A stretch of DNA of 64,000 nt from Actinospica robiniae DSM 44927 (GTDB lineage: Bacteria; Actinomycetota; Actinomycetes; Streptomycetales; Catenulisporaceae). Both the position numbers and the translations under genes were made by a program. This document shows positions 1 to 7,755 of this stretch, one piece after another. Position 1 is the first letter of the stretch. Every line of letters starts with the position of its first letter. Under the pieces are notes generated by a model that saw only the letters and a program-made list of their open reading frames with translations, did not search any database and was not told the origin of the DNA. The stretch is from NCBI RefSeq assembly GCF_000504285.1, contig NZ_KI632511.1, positions 3,531,372-3,595,371 of the forward strand, written 5' to 3'.

Positions 1-1212
1 GAGCTCCCGGCGCGCCTGCGCCAACGGCTCTCCCACCGCGAGCAGTCGCGCGGCCTCGGCCTCGTGCGCCATCCTCCCGTTCGGCACGCCCGTGACGCGC
101 GCGCCGTCCGGCCAGGCTTCAATCAGCAGGGACTGCAGGGCATTCAGGTCGCGCACATCCTGCGCCCAGTCGCGCCGCGGGATACCGGCCGCATCGCGGG
201 GCCGGGCGGTGTGCAGAGTGACGTCGTAGCGGTAGCGGTTGAGCTCGTTGCTGTAGCGGCCACGCTTGATCCGCACGTCCACCCCGGTGACGCGGTAGAA
301 GCCGTCCCGCCCCACGAGCCCGTCGAAGAACTCCGGGTCGACCAGGAGTTCGGTCTCCTGCCGGGCGCGCTGGTCTACCGCCGCCAGAACGTCAGCCCGC
401 TCCTGGCCTGGCTTCGCCCTGGTCGCCTGGACCGCGGTCTCGAACGTGCGCTGCAGTCGCAGGTTGCGCACGTCCCCGACGAACACCGCGCCGTCGGGCG
501 CGAGCAGTGTCAGGGCACTGCGCAACACCGTGCTCAGGTAGTCGGCATCGGGGAAGTACTGCGCGACCGAATTGAGGACGACCACATCGAAGAACCCTGT
601 CGGCAGGCCGTCGAACACGTGCGCAGGCTGCGCGCGCAGCTCCACTCGGCCCGCGAGCTCCGGCCATGCGTCCAGCTGATGACGCAGGGTGCTGACGGCG
701 GCCGGCGAGATGTCCGTCGCCCAGTAGGTCTCCACGTCGCCGATGAGCGGGGCGAGCAGCAGTCCCTTGCCGACGCCGATCTCCAGGATCCGCTTCTGGC
801 GCGACGAGGCGATGCGTTCCACGGTCGCGTCCCGCCACTGCGCCATCTGCTCGCGCGGCAGCGGCCGTCCGTCGTAGGCGCTGTTCCACCCGCCGAAGTC
901 GTCTCCGAGCGGCGCCGTGGCCGGGACGTCGGTGCCGCCGCGCCCGTACATCTGCTCGAACAGCCGCCCCCAGTCGTCGACCTGCGCCTGTTGCGACGCT
1001 CCCGTGTCGACGGATGCCGAGGAGGCGGGTACGACGAGGGCGACCAGCTCCTGGCCGCCCTTCGCGGCGGTCCGCTCGATCACCGCGACGTCGGCCACCG
1101 CCGGATGGCGGCGGATGACGGAGGCGATCTCGTCCCGGTCGGCCGACGCCTGGTCCGCGCCGTCGCCTGGGACGAGCTGCTGGTCTGCCGTTGCCGGCCG
1201 GGTTTCGGGCAT
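1..1212 (-). CDS. NRPS-type methyltransferase with adenylation-domain tail, stand-alone, partial
   Basis: This frame has no stop for 404 codons and runs off the left edge. The ATG at 1212 is preceded by GAAGGA seven bases upstream. Residues ~25-65 (HPAVADVAV, then QELVALVVPA) look like the C-terminal subdomain of an adenylation domain. Then come WGRLFEQMYGRG, FGGWNSAYDGRPLP, WRDATVERI and the SAM-binding loop LEIGVGKGLLL, then TDISPAAV and DVVVLNSVAQYFP. This order is that of the N- or C-methyltransferase domains inserted between core motifs a8 and a9 of NRPS A domains, here free-standing. It starts 11 bases after the MATE gene, last in the visible operon. It probably methylates the product on the carrier or on the amino acid. 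The stop, and whether an A-domain end follows, lie outside the window. Confidence 0.85.
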   Translation of the reverse strand, partial: MPETRPATADQQLVPGDGADQASADRDEIASVIRRHPAVADVAVIERTAAKGGQELVALVVPASSASVDTGASQQAQVDDWGRLFEQMYGRGGTDVPATAPLGDDFGGWNSAYDGRPLPREQMAQWRDATVERIASSRQKRILEIGVGKGLLLAPLIGDVETYWATDISPAAVSTLRHQLDAWPELAGRVELRAQPAHVFDGLPTGFFDVVVLNSVAQYFPDADYLSTVLRSALTLLAPDGAVFVGDVRNLRLQRTFETAVQATRAKPGQERADVLAAVDQRARQETELLVDPEFFDGLVGRDGFYRVTGVDVRIKRGRYSNELNRYRYDVTLHTARPRDAAGIPRRDWAQDVRDLNALQSLLIEAWPDGARVTGVPNGRMAHEAEAARLLAVGEPLAQARREL

Positions 1213-1223
1213 GGCGCGTTCCT

Positions 1224-2618
1224 TCACGTGGTCGGATCGGGGAGATTTGATGCGGCGCGGGTCAGACGGCGGATCCGGTGGCGGATCACCGGCACGATCG
1301 CGAGCAACGCCGCGACGTTCGCCACCGCGAGGGTGGCGAAGAACGGCGTGGGTTCGTCCGCGCCGGCCGCGACCCAGGCGGCACAGCCGACGCTCAGCGC
1401 GAAATACACGGCGTTGAACGTCATCGCAGTGAACCCCGCGCCGATCTGTTCCAGGACGGTGAGCAGGACGAGCATGAGCCCCACACAGGCCAGCGTCGGG
1501 CCGACGTAGCGCAGGTAGGAGGACGCGGCGGCGGCCACCGGCGCGGTGCCGGCGGCGAAACGGGCGATGGTCCCGGATCCGAGCCACAGCAGCAGGCCGA
1601 TCGGCACGTAGACGCTCGCACCGATGACCAGGCCGCGACGGATCACGCCGCGAACGTCGGCCGCGGCCACACCGCCGCCCTGGTTGACCGTGATGGCGAT
1701 CGCCGTGCCGAGGCCGACCGCCGGCACGATGACCATGGTCTGCGTCGCGTTGCCGATACCGAACCCTGACACGGTCGCGTCGCCGAAGCGTTTCAGCAGC
1801 CGTAGTTGCGCGCTGTTGAGCAGGGACAACAGCAGGAACGTGCCGCCGATGGGCACTCCGATCGAGCGGAGCACGCCGAAGCCGGAGCGCAGCGCGCCGG
1901 TGAAGCGCTCGGGCCCCTCGGTCTCGCGGCCGGTCAGGAGGACGCCGAGACCGTTGCGGCGCACCAGGATCGCGGTCAGCGCGAGGCCCAGCACCGCGGC
2001 GACGACGATCGACCAGGGCACCGCCGTTACGCCGAGGCCACCCGGGCCGCCGAGGAGGTACACGGTGACGGTTTGCAGCACCATGACGGTCATCGACGCT
2101 GTCGACGCGGCGCCGGCGCGGCCCCAGCCGCGCAGCGCGCCGGCCAACACGAGCCACGGCACCTCCAGCACCATGGCGAGACACATGAACCGGACGAAGG
2201 CGGCGAACGGCCCGACCGACTGCGGCTGCGCGCCCAGTGCCTCCGCGAGCGGCACGGCGAAGACCGCGAGCAGCACGGAGAATCCGGCCATCACGACGAA
2301 GCCGGCAGCCGCGGTACCGCGCACCACGACCGAGAGGCCGCGGCCGCCGGGATCGTTCGCCTTGGCTCGGGCGACGGCGACCTGCGTGCTGACGTCGATC
2401 CCGGCGTGGAACGCGGAGAAGATGAAGGTCAGCGGCAGATACAGGGTTCTGAGGTAAAGGGCCTGTGTCCCGAATCGGCCGATGACGACGACGATGACCC
2501 ACTGGGCGAACAACGCGAAGCCGCTGGCGAACGCGATCGGCGCGGCCAACGCGGCGATCTCGCGGTATCTGTCGCGCGTTCGCGGAGCAAGGGCCGGAAC
2601 CGAGACCTGCGCCGTCAC
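1224..2618 (-). CDS. MATE-family efflux transporter
   Basis: A 464-residue polytopic membrane protein with about twelve hydrophobic segments and the MATE-like opening REIAALAAPIAFASGFALFAQW followed in the first third by a second helix pair; the C-terminal half repeats the pattern, as in the MATE two-bundle fold. MATE proteins are cation antiporters that export drugs and natural products. I chose the GTG at 2618 because it overlaps the preceding stop as GTGA; a longer reading adds 33 residues of non-membrane, shadow-like sequence. Lying between the KAS-like and methyltransferase genes, it is most simply the self-resistance or export pump of the cluster. The substrate cannot be read from the sequence. 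Confidence 0.88.
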   Translation of the reverse strand: MTAQVSVPALAPRTRDRYREIAALAAPIAFASGFALFAQWVIVVVIGRFGTQALYLRTLYLPLTFIFSAFHAGIDVSTQVAVARAKANDPGGRGLSVVVRGTAAAGFVVMAGFSVLLAVFAVPLAEALGAQPQSVGPFAAFVRFMCLAMVLEVPWLVLAGALRGWGRAGAASTASMTVMVLQTVTVYLLGGPGGLGVTAVPWSIVVAAVLGLALTAILVRRNGLGVLLTGRETEGPERFTGALRSGFGVLRSIGVPIGGTFLLLSLLNSAQLRLLKRFGDATVSGFGIGNATQTMVIVPAVGLGTAIAITVNQGGGVAAADVRGVIRRGLVIGASVYVPIGLLLWLGSGTIARFAAGTAPVAAAASSYLRYVGPTLACVGLMLVLLTVLEQIGAGFTAMTFNAVYFALSVGCAAWVAAGADEPTPFFATLAVANVAALLAIVPVIRHRIRRLTRAASNLPDPTT

Positions 2619-3370
2619 GGCGCCACCCGCAGCTCGCAACGGTATCCGAAGGCAGGCTCGGTCCGGCGCAGCGTGGCTTCCGCGCCCGAGGACAGCGTTC
2701 GGGCCAGTTCCGCCCACGCTGCCAACCCCGGTTGTGCGGACTGATCCGGCGCGGGCCGATCCGGCGCGGGCAGCTCGCGGCCGGAGGGACGGACCTCGAC
2801 GCCGGCCAGACGCACCGGCCCGCGCGTGCCGACGACGAATCCGACCGCGGTGTCCGACGCCGGGGCGGGCAGGCCGCCGTCCAGCGGCACCTGGCCGTGT
2901 TCGAGCATGAGCACCAGCACGCGGCGTGCCGAGCCGGAAGCCACCAGCGCCGCGGCGATCCGCATCGCCGTGAACGGACCGGCCTCGCCCTGGCCCGAGA
3001 CCGCGAACGTGCGCGGCCGACCGCGAGTCACCTCCGTCAGCCGACAGCCGAGGTGCTCGCGCGGACCGCAGTCCATTGCGTCGTAGGCGATGATCGCCGC
3101 GTCGACATCGGAATCAGGGTCCTGGTTATCAGCCTCCCGGCGCAGGCCGAGGCCGGCCACGACCGACTCGGCCATCGAACCGTACGGGTTGCCCCATCCG
3201 GCGGCGACCGCGGACAGGTCGGATTCCTGTCCGTAAAGCAGCCTGGAGGCCCTGAGCGCTTCCAGATGCTCGGCCACGATCGGCACGCGACGCCCTCCGC
3301 CGAAGCCGACGGCGAGGCCGCACTCGAGCCGCGGTCGCGTGTGCGGCGGTGCGGTCACCGTCAGGCTCAT
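2615..3370 (-). CDS. KAS III/thiolase-fold protein lacking the active-site cysteine
   Basis: 251 residues. The middle (DAAIIAYDAMDCG, then VSGQGEAGPFTAMRIAAALV, then RRVLVLMLEH) follows the N-terminal half of ketoacyl synthase III. Where active enzymes have Cys at the helix start, this protein reads GQGEAGPFTAM, so the nucleophile appears replaced by Glu. It is also ~70 residues shorter than a normal KAS III (~320-340), mainly in the C-terminal half that carries catalytic His and Asn. The start at 3370 overlaps the ACP stop (ATGA). Likely roles are a non-catalytic partner of the intact KAS III upstream, in the manner of a chain-length factor, or a scaffold. The family assignment is by eye; the loss of Cys is visible. 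Confidence 0.65.
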   Translation of the reverse strand: MSLTVTAPPHTRPRLECGLAVGFGGGRRVPIVAEHLEALRASRLLYGQESDLSAVAAGWGNPYGSMAESVVAGLGLRREADNQDPDSDVDAAIIAYDAMDCGPREHLGCRLTEVTRGRPRTFAVSGQGEAGPFTAMRIAAALVASGSARRVLVLMLEHGQVPLDGGLPAPASDTAVGFVVGTRGPVRLAGVEVRPSGRELPAPDRPAPDQSAQPGLAAWAELARTLSSGAEATLRRTEPAFGYRCELRVAP

Positions 3371-3645
3371 GCCGGCCGGCACCTGGAGACGAAGTCGGCC
3401 AGCGAGCCGGCGGAGACCAGGTCGCCGAGACGCAGCGAGTCGGTGTCCAGCTCGATGGCCAGCGACTCCTCCAGCTCCAGCAGGAGGCCGAAGATCTGGC
3501 TGGAGTCCAGGCCGAGCTCGTCGACCAGATGGGTCGACTCGGTGACCGCGACATCAGTACTCATACGCAGTGCGGCCTGGACCGCGGCGCTGATGGCGGC
3601 GAGCACCGCGCCGCGCTCGACAGTCTGTCCGGAGGTGGTGGTCAT
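3367..3645 (-). CDS. Acyl carrier protein
   Basis: A 92-residue acidic protein with the carrier signature ELGLDSSQIFGLLLELEE near residue 43-60; the first Ser after LGLD is the expected phosphopantetheine site. The length is that of a free-standing ACP. AAGGGA lies eight bases before the ATG. The gene sits 77 bases after the KAS III-like gene and overlaps the following KAS-like gene by four bases, so it is probably the carrier for that ketosynthase pair, holding the malonyl extender or the ketoacyl product. A peptidyl-carrier role cannot be ruled out, but the PCP of this cluster is fused to the adenylation protein. Confidence 0.9.
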   Translation of the reverse strand: MTTTSGQTVERGAVLAAISAAVQAALRMSTDVAVTESTHLVDELGLDSSQIFGLLLELEESLAIELDTDSLRLGDLVSAGSLADFVSRCRPA

Positions 3646-3722
3646 GACGGATTCCCTTTCGGTACGCAGGTTTCAGGTGAAGCGGCGGTTCAGTGACACG
3701 GGAGCCTCAGTGACTCGGCGTC

Positions 3723-4649
3723 TCAGTGGCACAGCACCATGGCGGAGGCGACCGCGCCGAGCCCGGCCGTCACCATCAGGTACGGCCGGCCCGGGGTCAG
3801 CCGGCCGGCATCGCGAGCGGCCAGGTAGTTGAGGAACGGGTCGGCCGAGAAGCAGTGCCCGTAGACGGGCACGAGGTCGAGATAGATCCGGTCCAGCGGC
3901 AGGCCCAACAGCTTCGCCACCTGGACCCAGGAGACCTTGTTCACGTTGTGCGGCAGGATCAGCTGGATCTCGTCCCAGCCGAGGCCCGCCTCGCGCACCG
4001 CCTCCGTCGCGATGTCGGCGACGAGTCCGGGATAGATCTCGCGGAAGGCCACCGCGACAGCCGGGTCGTCCTGTTCCCGGTAGAACTCCCCGTGCGTGCT
4101 GGTCGCGTAACTCAGCACCCGATCACTCGCGCCGTCCGCGCCGACCAGGCACGCCGCGACGGCCTCGCCCATGATGGTCGTCTCCGGGGCGTGCTGGATG
4201 CTCGGGGTGAACGCCTTCTCGCCGCTGAACACGAGCGCCAACGCGTCCGGATCGCCGTCGGCTTCGAGCAGCCGGCCGGCCAGGTCGACAGCGAAGAGGC
4301 CGGACGCGCAGGCGAGCTCGGTGACGCTGAAGGTCACCGCGCCGGTCAGCCCGAGTTTCTCGGCCACCTCGGCCAGCGGCTGCTGGTCGCGCGGGACGGC
4401 GAAGCCGATGGTGCGTCCGGCGATGACGTACCGGACACGCTCGGCCGCGGGGCCGAGCGCGCGCAGACCCGACGCCGCGGCCAGCAGCATCTCGCCCCAG
4501 GATTCGCCGTCGCCCACGGCGATGCGCTCCAGGCCGTGCAGCCGCCGGAAGATGCGCGTCTGCAGGGTCGTCAGGCCGAGTCGTTCGCTCAGCGCCTCCA
4601 GAGGCACCGTCGGTGGGATGTGCGCCGCGACCTCGCGCAGCGCGGTCAC
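3723..4649 (-). CDS. Beta-ketoacyl-ACP synthase III-like condensing enzyme
   Basis: 308 residues from a GTG at 4649 that overlaps the A-PCP stop as GTGA. FabH-type landmarks are present in order: TELACASGLFAVDLAG with the nucleophilic Cys, LILPHNVNKVSW matching the FabH HxxN histidine block, and YGHCFSADPF where FabH has the GNTSAAS loop. In this last block the usual Asn is His, giving an apparent Cys-His-His set. KAS III enzymes condense an acyl-CoA starter with malonyl-ACP, and relatives in natural-product pathways also transfer acyl groups. With E1/E2 and an acyl-CoA dehydrogenase nearby, a branched or unsaturated acyl-CoA starter is a reasonable guess. Whether it condenses or only transacylates is open. 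Confidence 0.85.
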   Translation of the reverse strand: MTALREVAAHIPPTVPLEALSERLGLTTLQTRIFRRLHGLERIAVGDGESWGEMLLAAASGLRALGPAAERVRYVIAGRTIGFAVPRDQQPLAEVAEKLGLTGAVTFSVTELACASGLFAVDLAGRLLEADGDPDALALVFSGEKAFTPSIQHAPETTIMGEAVAACLVGADGASDRVLSYATSTHGEFYREQDDPAVAVAFREIYPGLVADIATEAVREAGLGWDEIQLILPHNVNKVSWVQVAKLLGLPLDRIYLDLVPVYGHCFSADPFLNYLAARDAGRLTPGRPYLMVTAGLGAVASAMVLCH

Positions 4650-6538
4650 GACGCGCCCGCGCGCAGCCGGTCCACCGCCGCGGCCAGATCGCCGACGGTC
4701 TCGGCGTCGTAGAAGACCTCTGTCGGAACCTCCACGGACCACAGGTCCGCCATGGCCGCGGCGACACGCATCACGGCGAAGGAGCTGCCGCCGAGCTCGA
4801 AGAAGTCGTCGCCGGCGCGCACGAAGTCCACGTTGAGCACTTCGGCGATCAGCTCGCAGACGGCGGTCGCGAACGGATCGTCGGCCTCGGTGGTGTCTTC
4901 GCCGCCAGATGTCAGGTCATTGGCAGTAGTCTGATGCACGGGCAGATCGGACAAAGCAGAGCGATCGATCTTCCCGTTCGGGGTGAGCGGGAAGGCGTCG
5001 AGCACCACCACGAGCCCGGGCACCATCGCGGGCGTGAGCGCAGCCGCCGCGAATGTGCGCACCGCGACCGCTTCCAGCACCGCCGCGCCGGTGCCGGCCG
5101 CCGAGTCGCCGGCAGTCGGGGTGACGTAGGCGACGAGAACGTCGTCGCGCACCACGACGGCTGCGCCGGCGATCCCGGGATGCAGCAGCAGACGGTTCTC
5201 CACTTCGCCGGTCTCGACGCGCTGGCCACGCACCTTCACCTGGCCGTCACCGCGGCCCAGGTAGATCAGGGCGCCGTCCGGGTTCCATCGGCAGCGGTCA
5301 CCCGTGCGGTACATCCGCGAGCCGGCCGGCCCCCACGGGTCGTCGAGGAACGCGGCGTTCGTCAGGTCCGGACGGCCCAGGTAACCGCGCGCCACCCCGG
5401 CGCCGGCGATGTACAGCTCGCCGGCCTCCCCCACGGGCACCTCGCGCAACTGGTCGTCGAGGAGGTAGAGGCGGGTGCCGGCGATCGGCCGGCCGAGCGA
5501 GATCTCGTCGGCGCCGGGCACGACCGGCCACAGGGTCGAGACGATCGTGGTCTCGGTCGGCCCGTAACCGTTGACCAGCAAGGAAATCCGCGAGGTCAGC
5601 TCGTCGGCCAGGCCGACCGACAGCGCTTCGCCGCCGACCATGGCCACCAGGTCCGGCGCGCGCAGCCCGGCGTCGAGCAGGGCCCGCCACTGGGCCGGCA
5701 CCGCCTGCATCCTGCTGACGCCGAGCTCGCCGATCATCCGGACCAGGCGGGCGGCGTCCCGGGCCTCGGCCGCGGTGGTCACCGCGACCCGGGCGCCGGT
5801 CGACAGCGGCAGACAGAGCTCTGCCATGGAGATGTCGAACGTGGTCGGCGCCATGGTGAGCCACTGCTGATCGGCGTCGGCTCGCAGGGTCAGGCTCAGT
5901 TCGGCGATGACGTGGGCGAGCGAACGGTGCGTCACCTCGACGCCCTTGGGGCGGCCGGTCGATCCGGAGGTGTAGATGATGTAGGCGACCTCGTCCGGCG
6001 CCGGCGTGGCCGGGTCCGCTCCGTCCGCGGCTTGCGATGCAGCCCCCGCCTCGATGAGGACCGCCGAGCCGGCGGGCACGCGGGCGACCAGGCCCGGCTC
6101 GGTGAGCACGACCCTGGCGGCACAGTCGGAGAGCAGGAACCGCACCCGCTCGTCCGGGTGGTCGGGATCGACCGGCACGTAGACCGCGCCGGCCTGCCAG
6201 ACCGCGATCAGCGCGACGGCCGCCAAGGCCGACCGCTCCGCCAGTACCGCGACCCGGTCCCCCGGCCGCACTCCCGCCGCGGTGAGCCCACGCGCCGTCG
6301 CGCGCGCCGCAGAAGCGAGCTCGCGATAGGTCAACGCACAGCCGCCGCCGGTCGCCGCGACGGCGTCCGGTCGGGCTGCGGCGTGCTCGCGGAAGCGCTC
6401 GAGCACTGTGTCAGAGCCGTGACTTCGGTCCGGACCGTTGTTCCAGGCAGCCGGAACACGCTGAACTTGCTGTGTGGAGTAGAACACTCGACCCCGTCCC
6501 CGTTCGTCTGGAGCCGGGCAGGCCCGCTGCGCGGACAC
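4646..6538 (-). CDS. NRPS adenylation-PCP didomain protein
   Basis: 630 residues. Core motifs: A3 YTSGSTGRPKG (~189-199), A4 TTFDISMAE, A5 NGYGPTETT, A7 YRTGD, A8 GRGDGQVKVRGQRVETGE, A10 NGKID. The C-terminal PCP has DDFFELGGSSF with the pantetheine Ser near residue 585. It should activate one amino acid with ATP and load it on its own carrier. A hand alignment to GrsA gives pocket residues D-I-A-Q-M-G-G-I-V-K, which I do not recognise as a known code. The GTG at 6538 has AGGAGG ten bases upstream. It is first in its transcription unit, downstream of two dre-like sites, and lacks C and TE domains. The free-standing condensation protein is encoded at 12812-14203. Confidence 0.95.
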   Translation of the reverse strand: MSAQRACPAPDERGRGRVFYSTQQVQRVPAAWNNGPDRSHGSDTVLERFREHAAARPDAVAATGGGCALTYRELASAARATARGLTAAGVRPGDRVAVLAERSALAAVALIAVWQAGAVYVPVDPDHPDERVRFLLSDCAARVVLTEPGLVARVPAGSAVLIEAGAASQAADGADPATPAPDEVAYIIYTSGSTGRPKGVEVTHRSLAHVIAELSLTLRADADQQWLTMAPTTFDISMAELCLPLSTGARVAVTTAAEARDAARLVRMIGELGVSRMQAVPAQWRALLDAGLRAPDLVAMVGGEALSVGLADELTSRISLLVNGYGPTETTIVSTLWPVVPGADEISLGRPIAGTRLYLLDDQLREVPVGEAGELYIAGAGVARGYLGRPDLTNAAFLDDPWGPAGSRMYRTGDRCRWNPDGALIYLGRGDGQVKVRGQRVETGEVENRLLLHPGIAGAAVVVRDDVLVAYVTPTAGDSAAGTGAAVLEAVAVRTFAAAALTPAMVPGLVVVLDAFPLTPNGKIDRSALSDLPVHQTTANDLTSGGEDTTEADDPFATAVCELIAEVLNVDFVRAGDDFFELGGSSFAVMRVAAAMADLWSVEVPTEVFYDAETVGDLAAAVDRLRAGAS

Positions 6539-6576
6539 ACGAAAACAGCCTCCTGAGACGTGGAGGCACTGCCCGG

Positions 6577-6592
6577 AAAGGACTAGACCAGT
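6577..6592 (-). promoter_or_regulatory. DasR-like operator (dre-like site A)
   Basis: On the minus strand this reads ACTGGTCTAGTCCTTT. Against the remembered DasR consensus A(C/G)TGGTCTAGACCA(C/G)T it matches 13 of 16 positions, with the whole left half intact. It lies 38 bases upstream of the A-PCP start codon, in the only sizeable gap of that strand. A 17-base unit around it (6574-6590) is repeated exactly at 6608-6624. Confidence 0.6.
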
Positions 6593-6610
6593 ATGGCAGA
6601 TGAGGCGCGG

Positions 6611-6626
6611 AAAGGACTAGACCACT
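6611..6626 (-). promoter_or_regulatory. DasR-like operator (dre-like site B)
   Basis: On the minus strand this reads AGTGGTCTAGTCCTTT, 13 of 16 matches to the dre consensus. It is 34 bp from site A in the same orientation and touches the stop codon of the E2 gene (6625-6627). Two same-facing copies at one promoter suggest cooperative binding of a GntR/HutC-type regulator. Confidence 0.58.
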
Positions 6627-7755
6627 AGGCCAGTTCTTCCGGTGCCTCCAGCAGGTTCCTGAGTTCCTGCAGGAACACCACGGCATCGCGGCCGTTCACC
6701 AGCCGATGGTCGTAGACCAGCCCGAGATTCACGTAGCGACGCGCCACGACCCGGCCGTCCGCGGACAGTGCGAGCTCCTCCTGGGTGTCCGGAAGGCAGA
6801 CCGCGCAGGCCTGGCCGGGGAAGACGATCGGGGTCGCCAGCACGACGCCGCCGGTGTTGTGCAGCGCGACGAGGACGTTGGCCCCGGCGAGTTCCGCCTC
6901 TGCGAAGCCGCCTCGCAGGGCCTTGAATCGCAGCCGGCCCAGCTGTTGCGCGATCTGCGCGACGCTCAGTTCGGCGGCATCGTGGATGACCGGCACGTGC
7001 AGCCCGCGCCCGACGTCGAGGGTGACCCCGACGTGCGCAGCGTCGGCCCGGCGGACGCGGCCGTCGCCGACGAGCGTGCCGAACAGCATCGGATGCCTCG
7101 GATGCAGCGTGGCCACGGCCTTCACGAGCAGCTCCGCCAGGCCTGCGAACCCACCGCCCTGCTCCTGCGCCAGCCGCTCGGCCCGCGCCAGCGCCGCATC
7201 TACCAGCACCTTGACATAGGCGGCCGCGGCGGGGATGGTGCGCATCGATTCGGACACCGCGGCGCCGACCGCGCGCTGCCGGGCCGGAAGGAGCTCGCCG
7301 GCTGCCGCGTCGTCCGCGAGGCCCGCGGGCTGCGCGGCGCGGGTATCGACGAGTGTCTGGACGTCCGCCGTGCGAATCAGGGTTCGATTAAGCGAACGCA
7401 GCTCATCCTCGGTGATTGCGTGCATGTCAGCGAGATCCCGCGCCGCATCGGTGACCACCAGGGCGGCGGCCGGCGCAGCGGACGGGCCCTGTTCGGCGGG
7501 CCGATAGCTGACGGGTTCTTCGCCCGGCGCGAGCAGCTGACCGATCGACTCGCCGGGCTTGCACTCGCCGCCCTGCTCCACCCGGATGTGCAGCACGCCG
7601 GACCCGGGCGACTCCAGTTCCTCGATGGCCTTGGAGGTCTCGACGACGACGAGCGGCTGGCCCCCGGCCACCTCGGCTCCGTCCTCGACCAGCCATTGCA
7701 CCAGCTCGTAGCTCGTGTCGTTGTTGTTGAGCTTGGGCACTTCGACGTCGATCAC
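6625..7755 (-). CDS. Dihydrolipoamide acyltransferase (E2) of a 2-oxoacid dehydrogenase
   Basis: 376 residues. An N-terminal lipoyl domain has the lipoyl lysine in VVVETSKAIEELESP (Lys ~42). A short E1/E3-binding segment around residues 100-135 (ITEDELRSLNRTL) follows. The catalytic acyltransferase domain ends with LVYDHRLVNGRDAVVFL, where the His near 350 of DHRxxxG is the catalytic base. E2 moves the acyl group from E1 to CoA. The GTG at 7755 overlaps the E1-beta stop by four bases. No E3 gene is in the cluster, so a housekeeping dihydrolipoyl dehydrogenase probably serves. In this context it may supply a dedicated acyl-CoA starter. Confidence 0.93.
   Translation of the reverse strand: MIDVEVPKLNNNDTSYELVQWLVEDGAEVAGGQPLVVVETSKAIEELESPGSGVLHIRVEQGGECKPGESIGQLLAPGEEPVSYRPAEQGPSAAPAAALVVTDAARDLADMHAITEDELRSLNRTLIRTADVQTLVDTRAAQPAGLADDAAAGELLPARQRAVGAAVSESMRTIPAAAAYVKVLVDAALARAERLAQEQGGGFAGLAELLVKAVATLHPRHPMLFGTLVGDGRVRRADAAHVGVTLDVGRGLHVPVIHDAAELSVAQIAQQLGRLRFKALRGGFAEAELAGANVLVALHNTGGVVLATPIVFPGQACAVCLPDTQEELALSADGRVVARRYVNLGLVYDHRLVNGRDAVVFLQELRNLLEAPEELA

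Noticed and set aside
64-1509. Long plus-strand open frames over the first 3 kb
   Set aside because: They are Arg/His/Asp-rich shadows of the minus-strand methyltransferase and MATE genes, caused by G/C-rich third positions.
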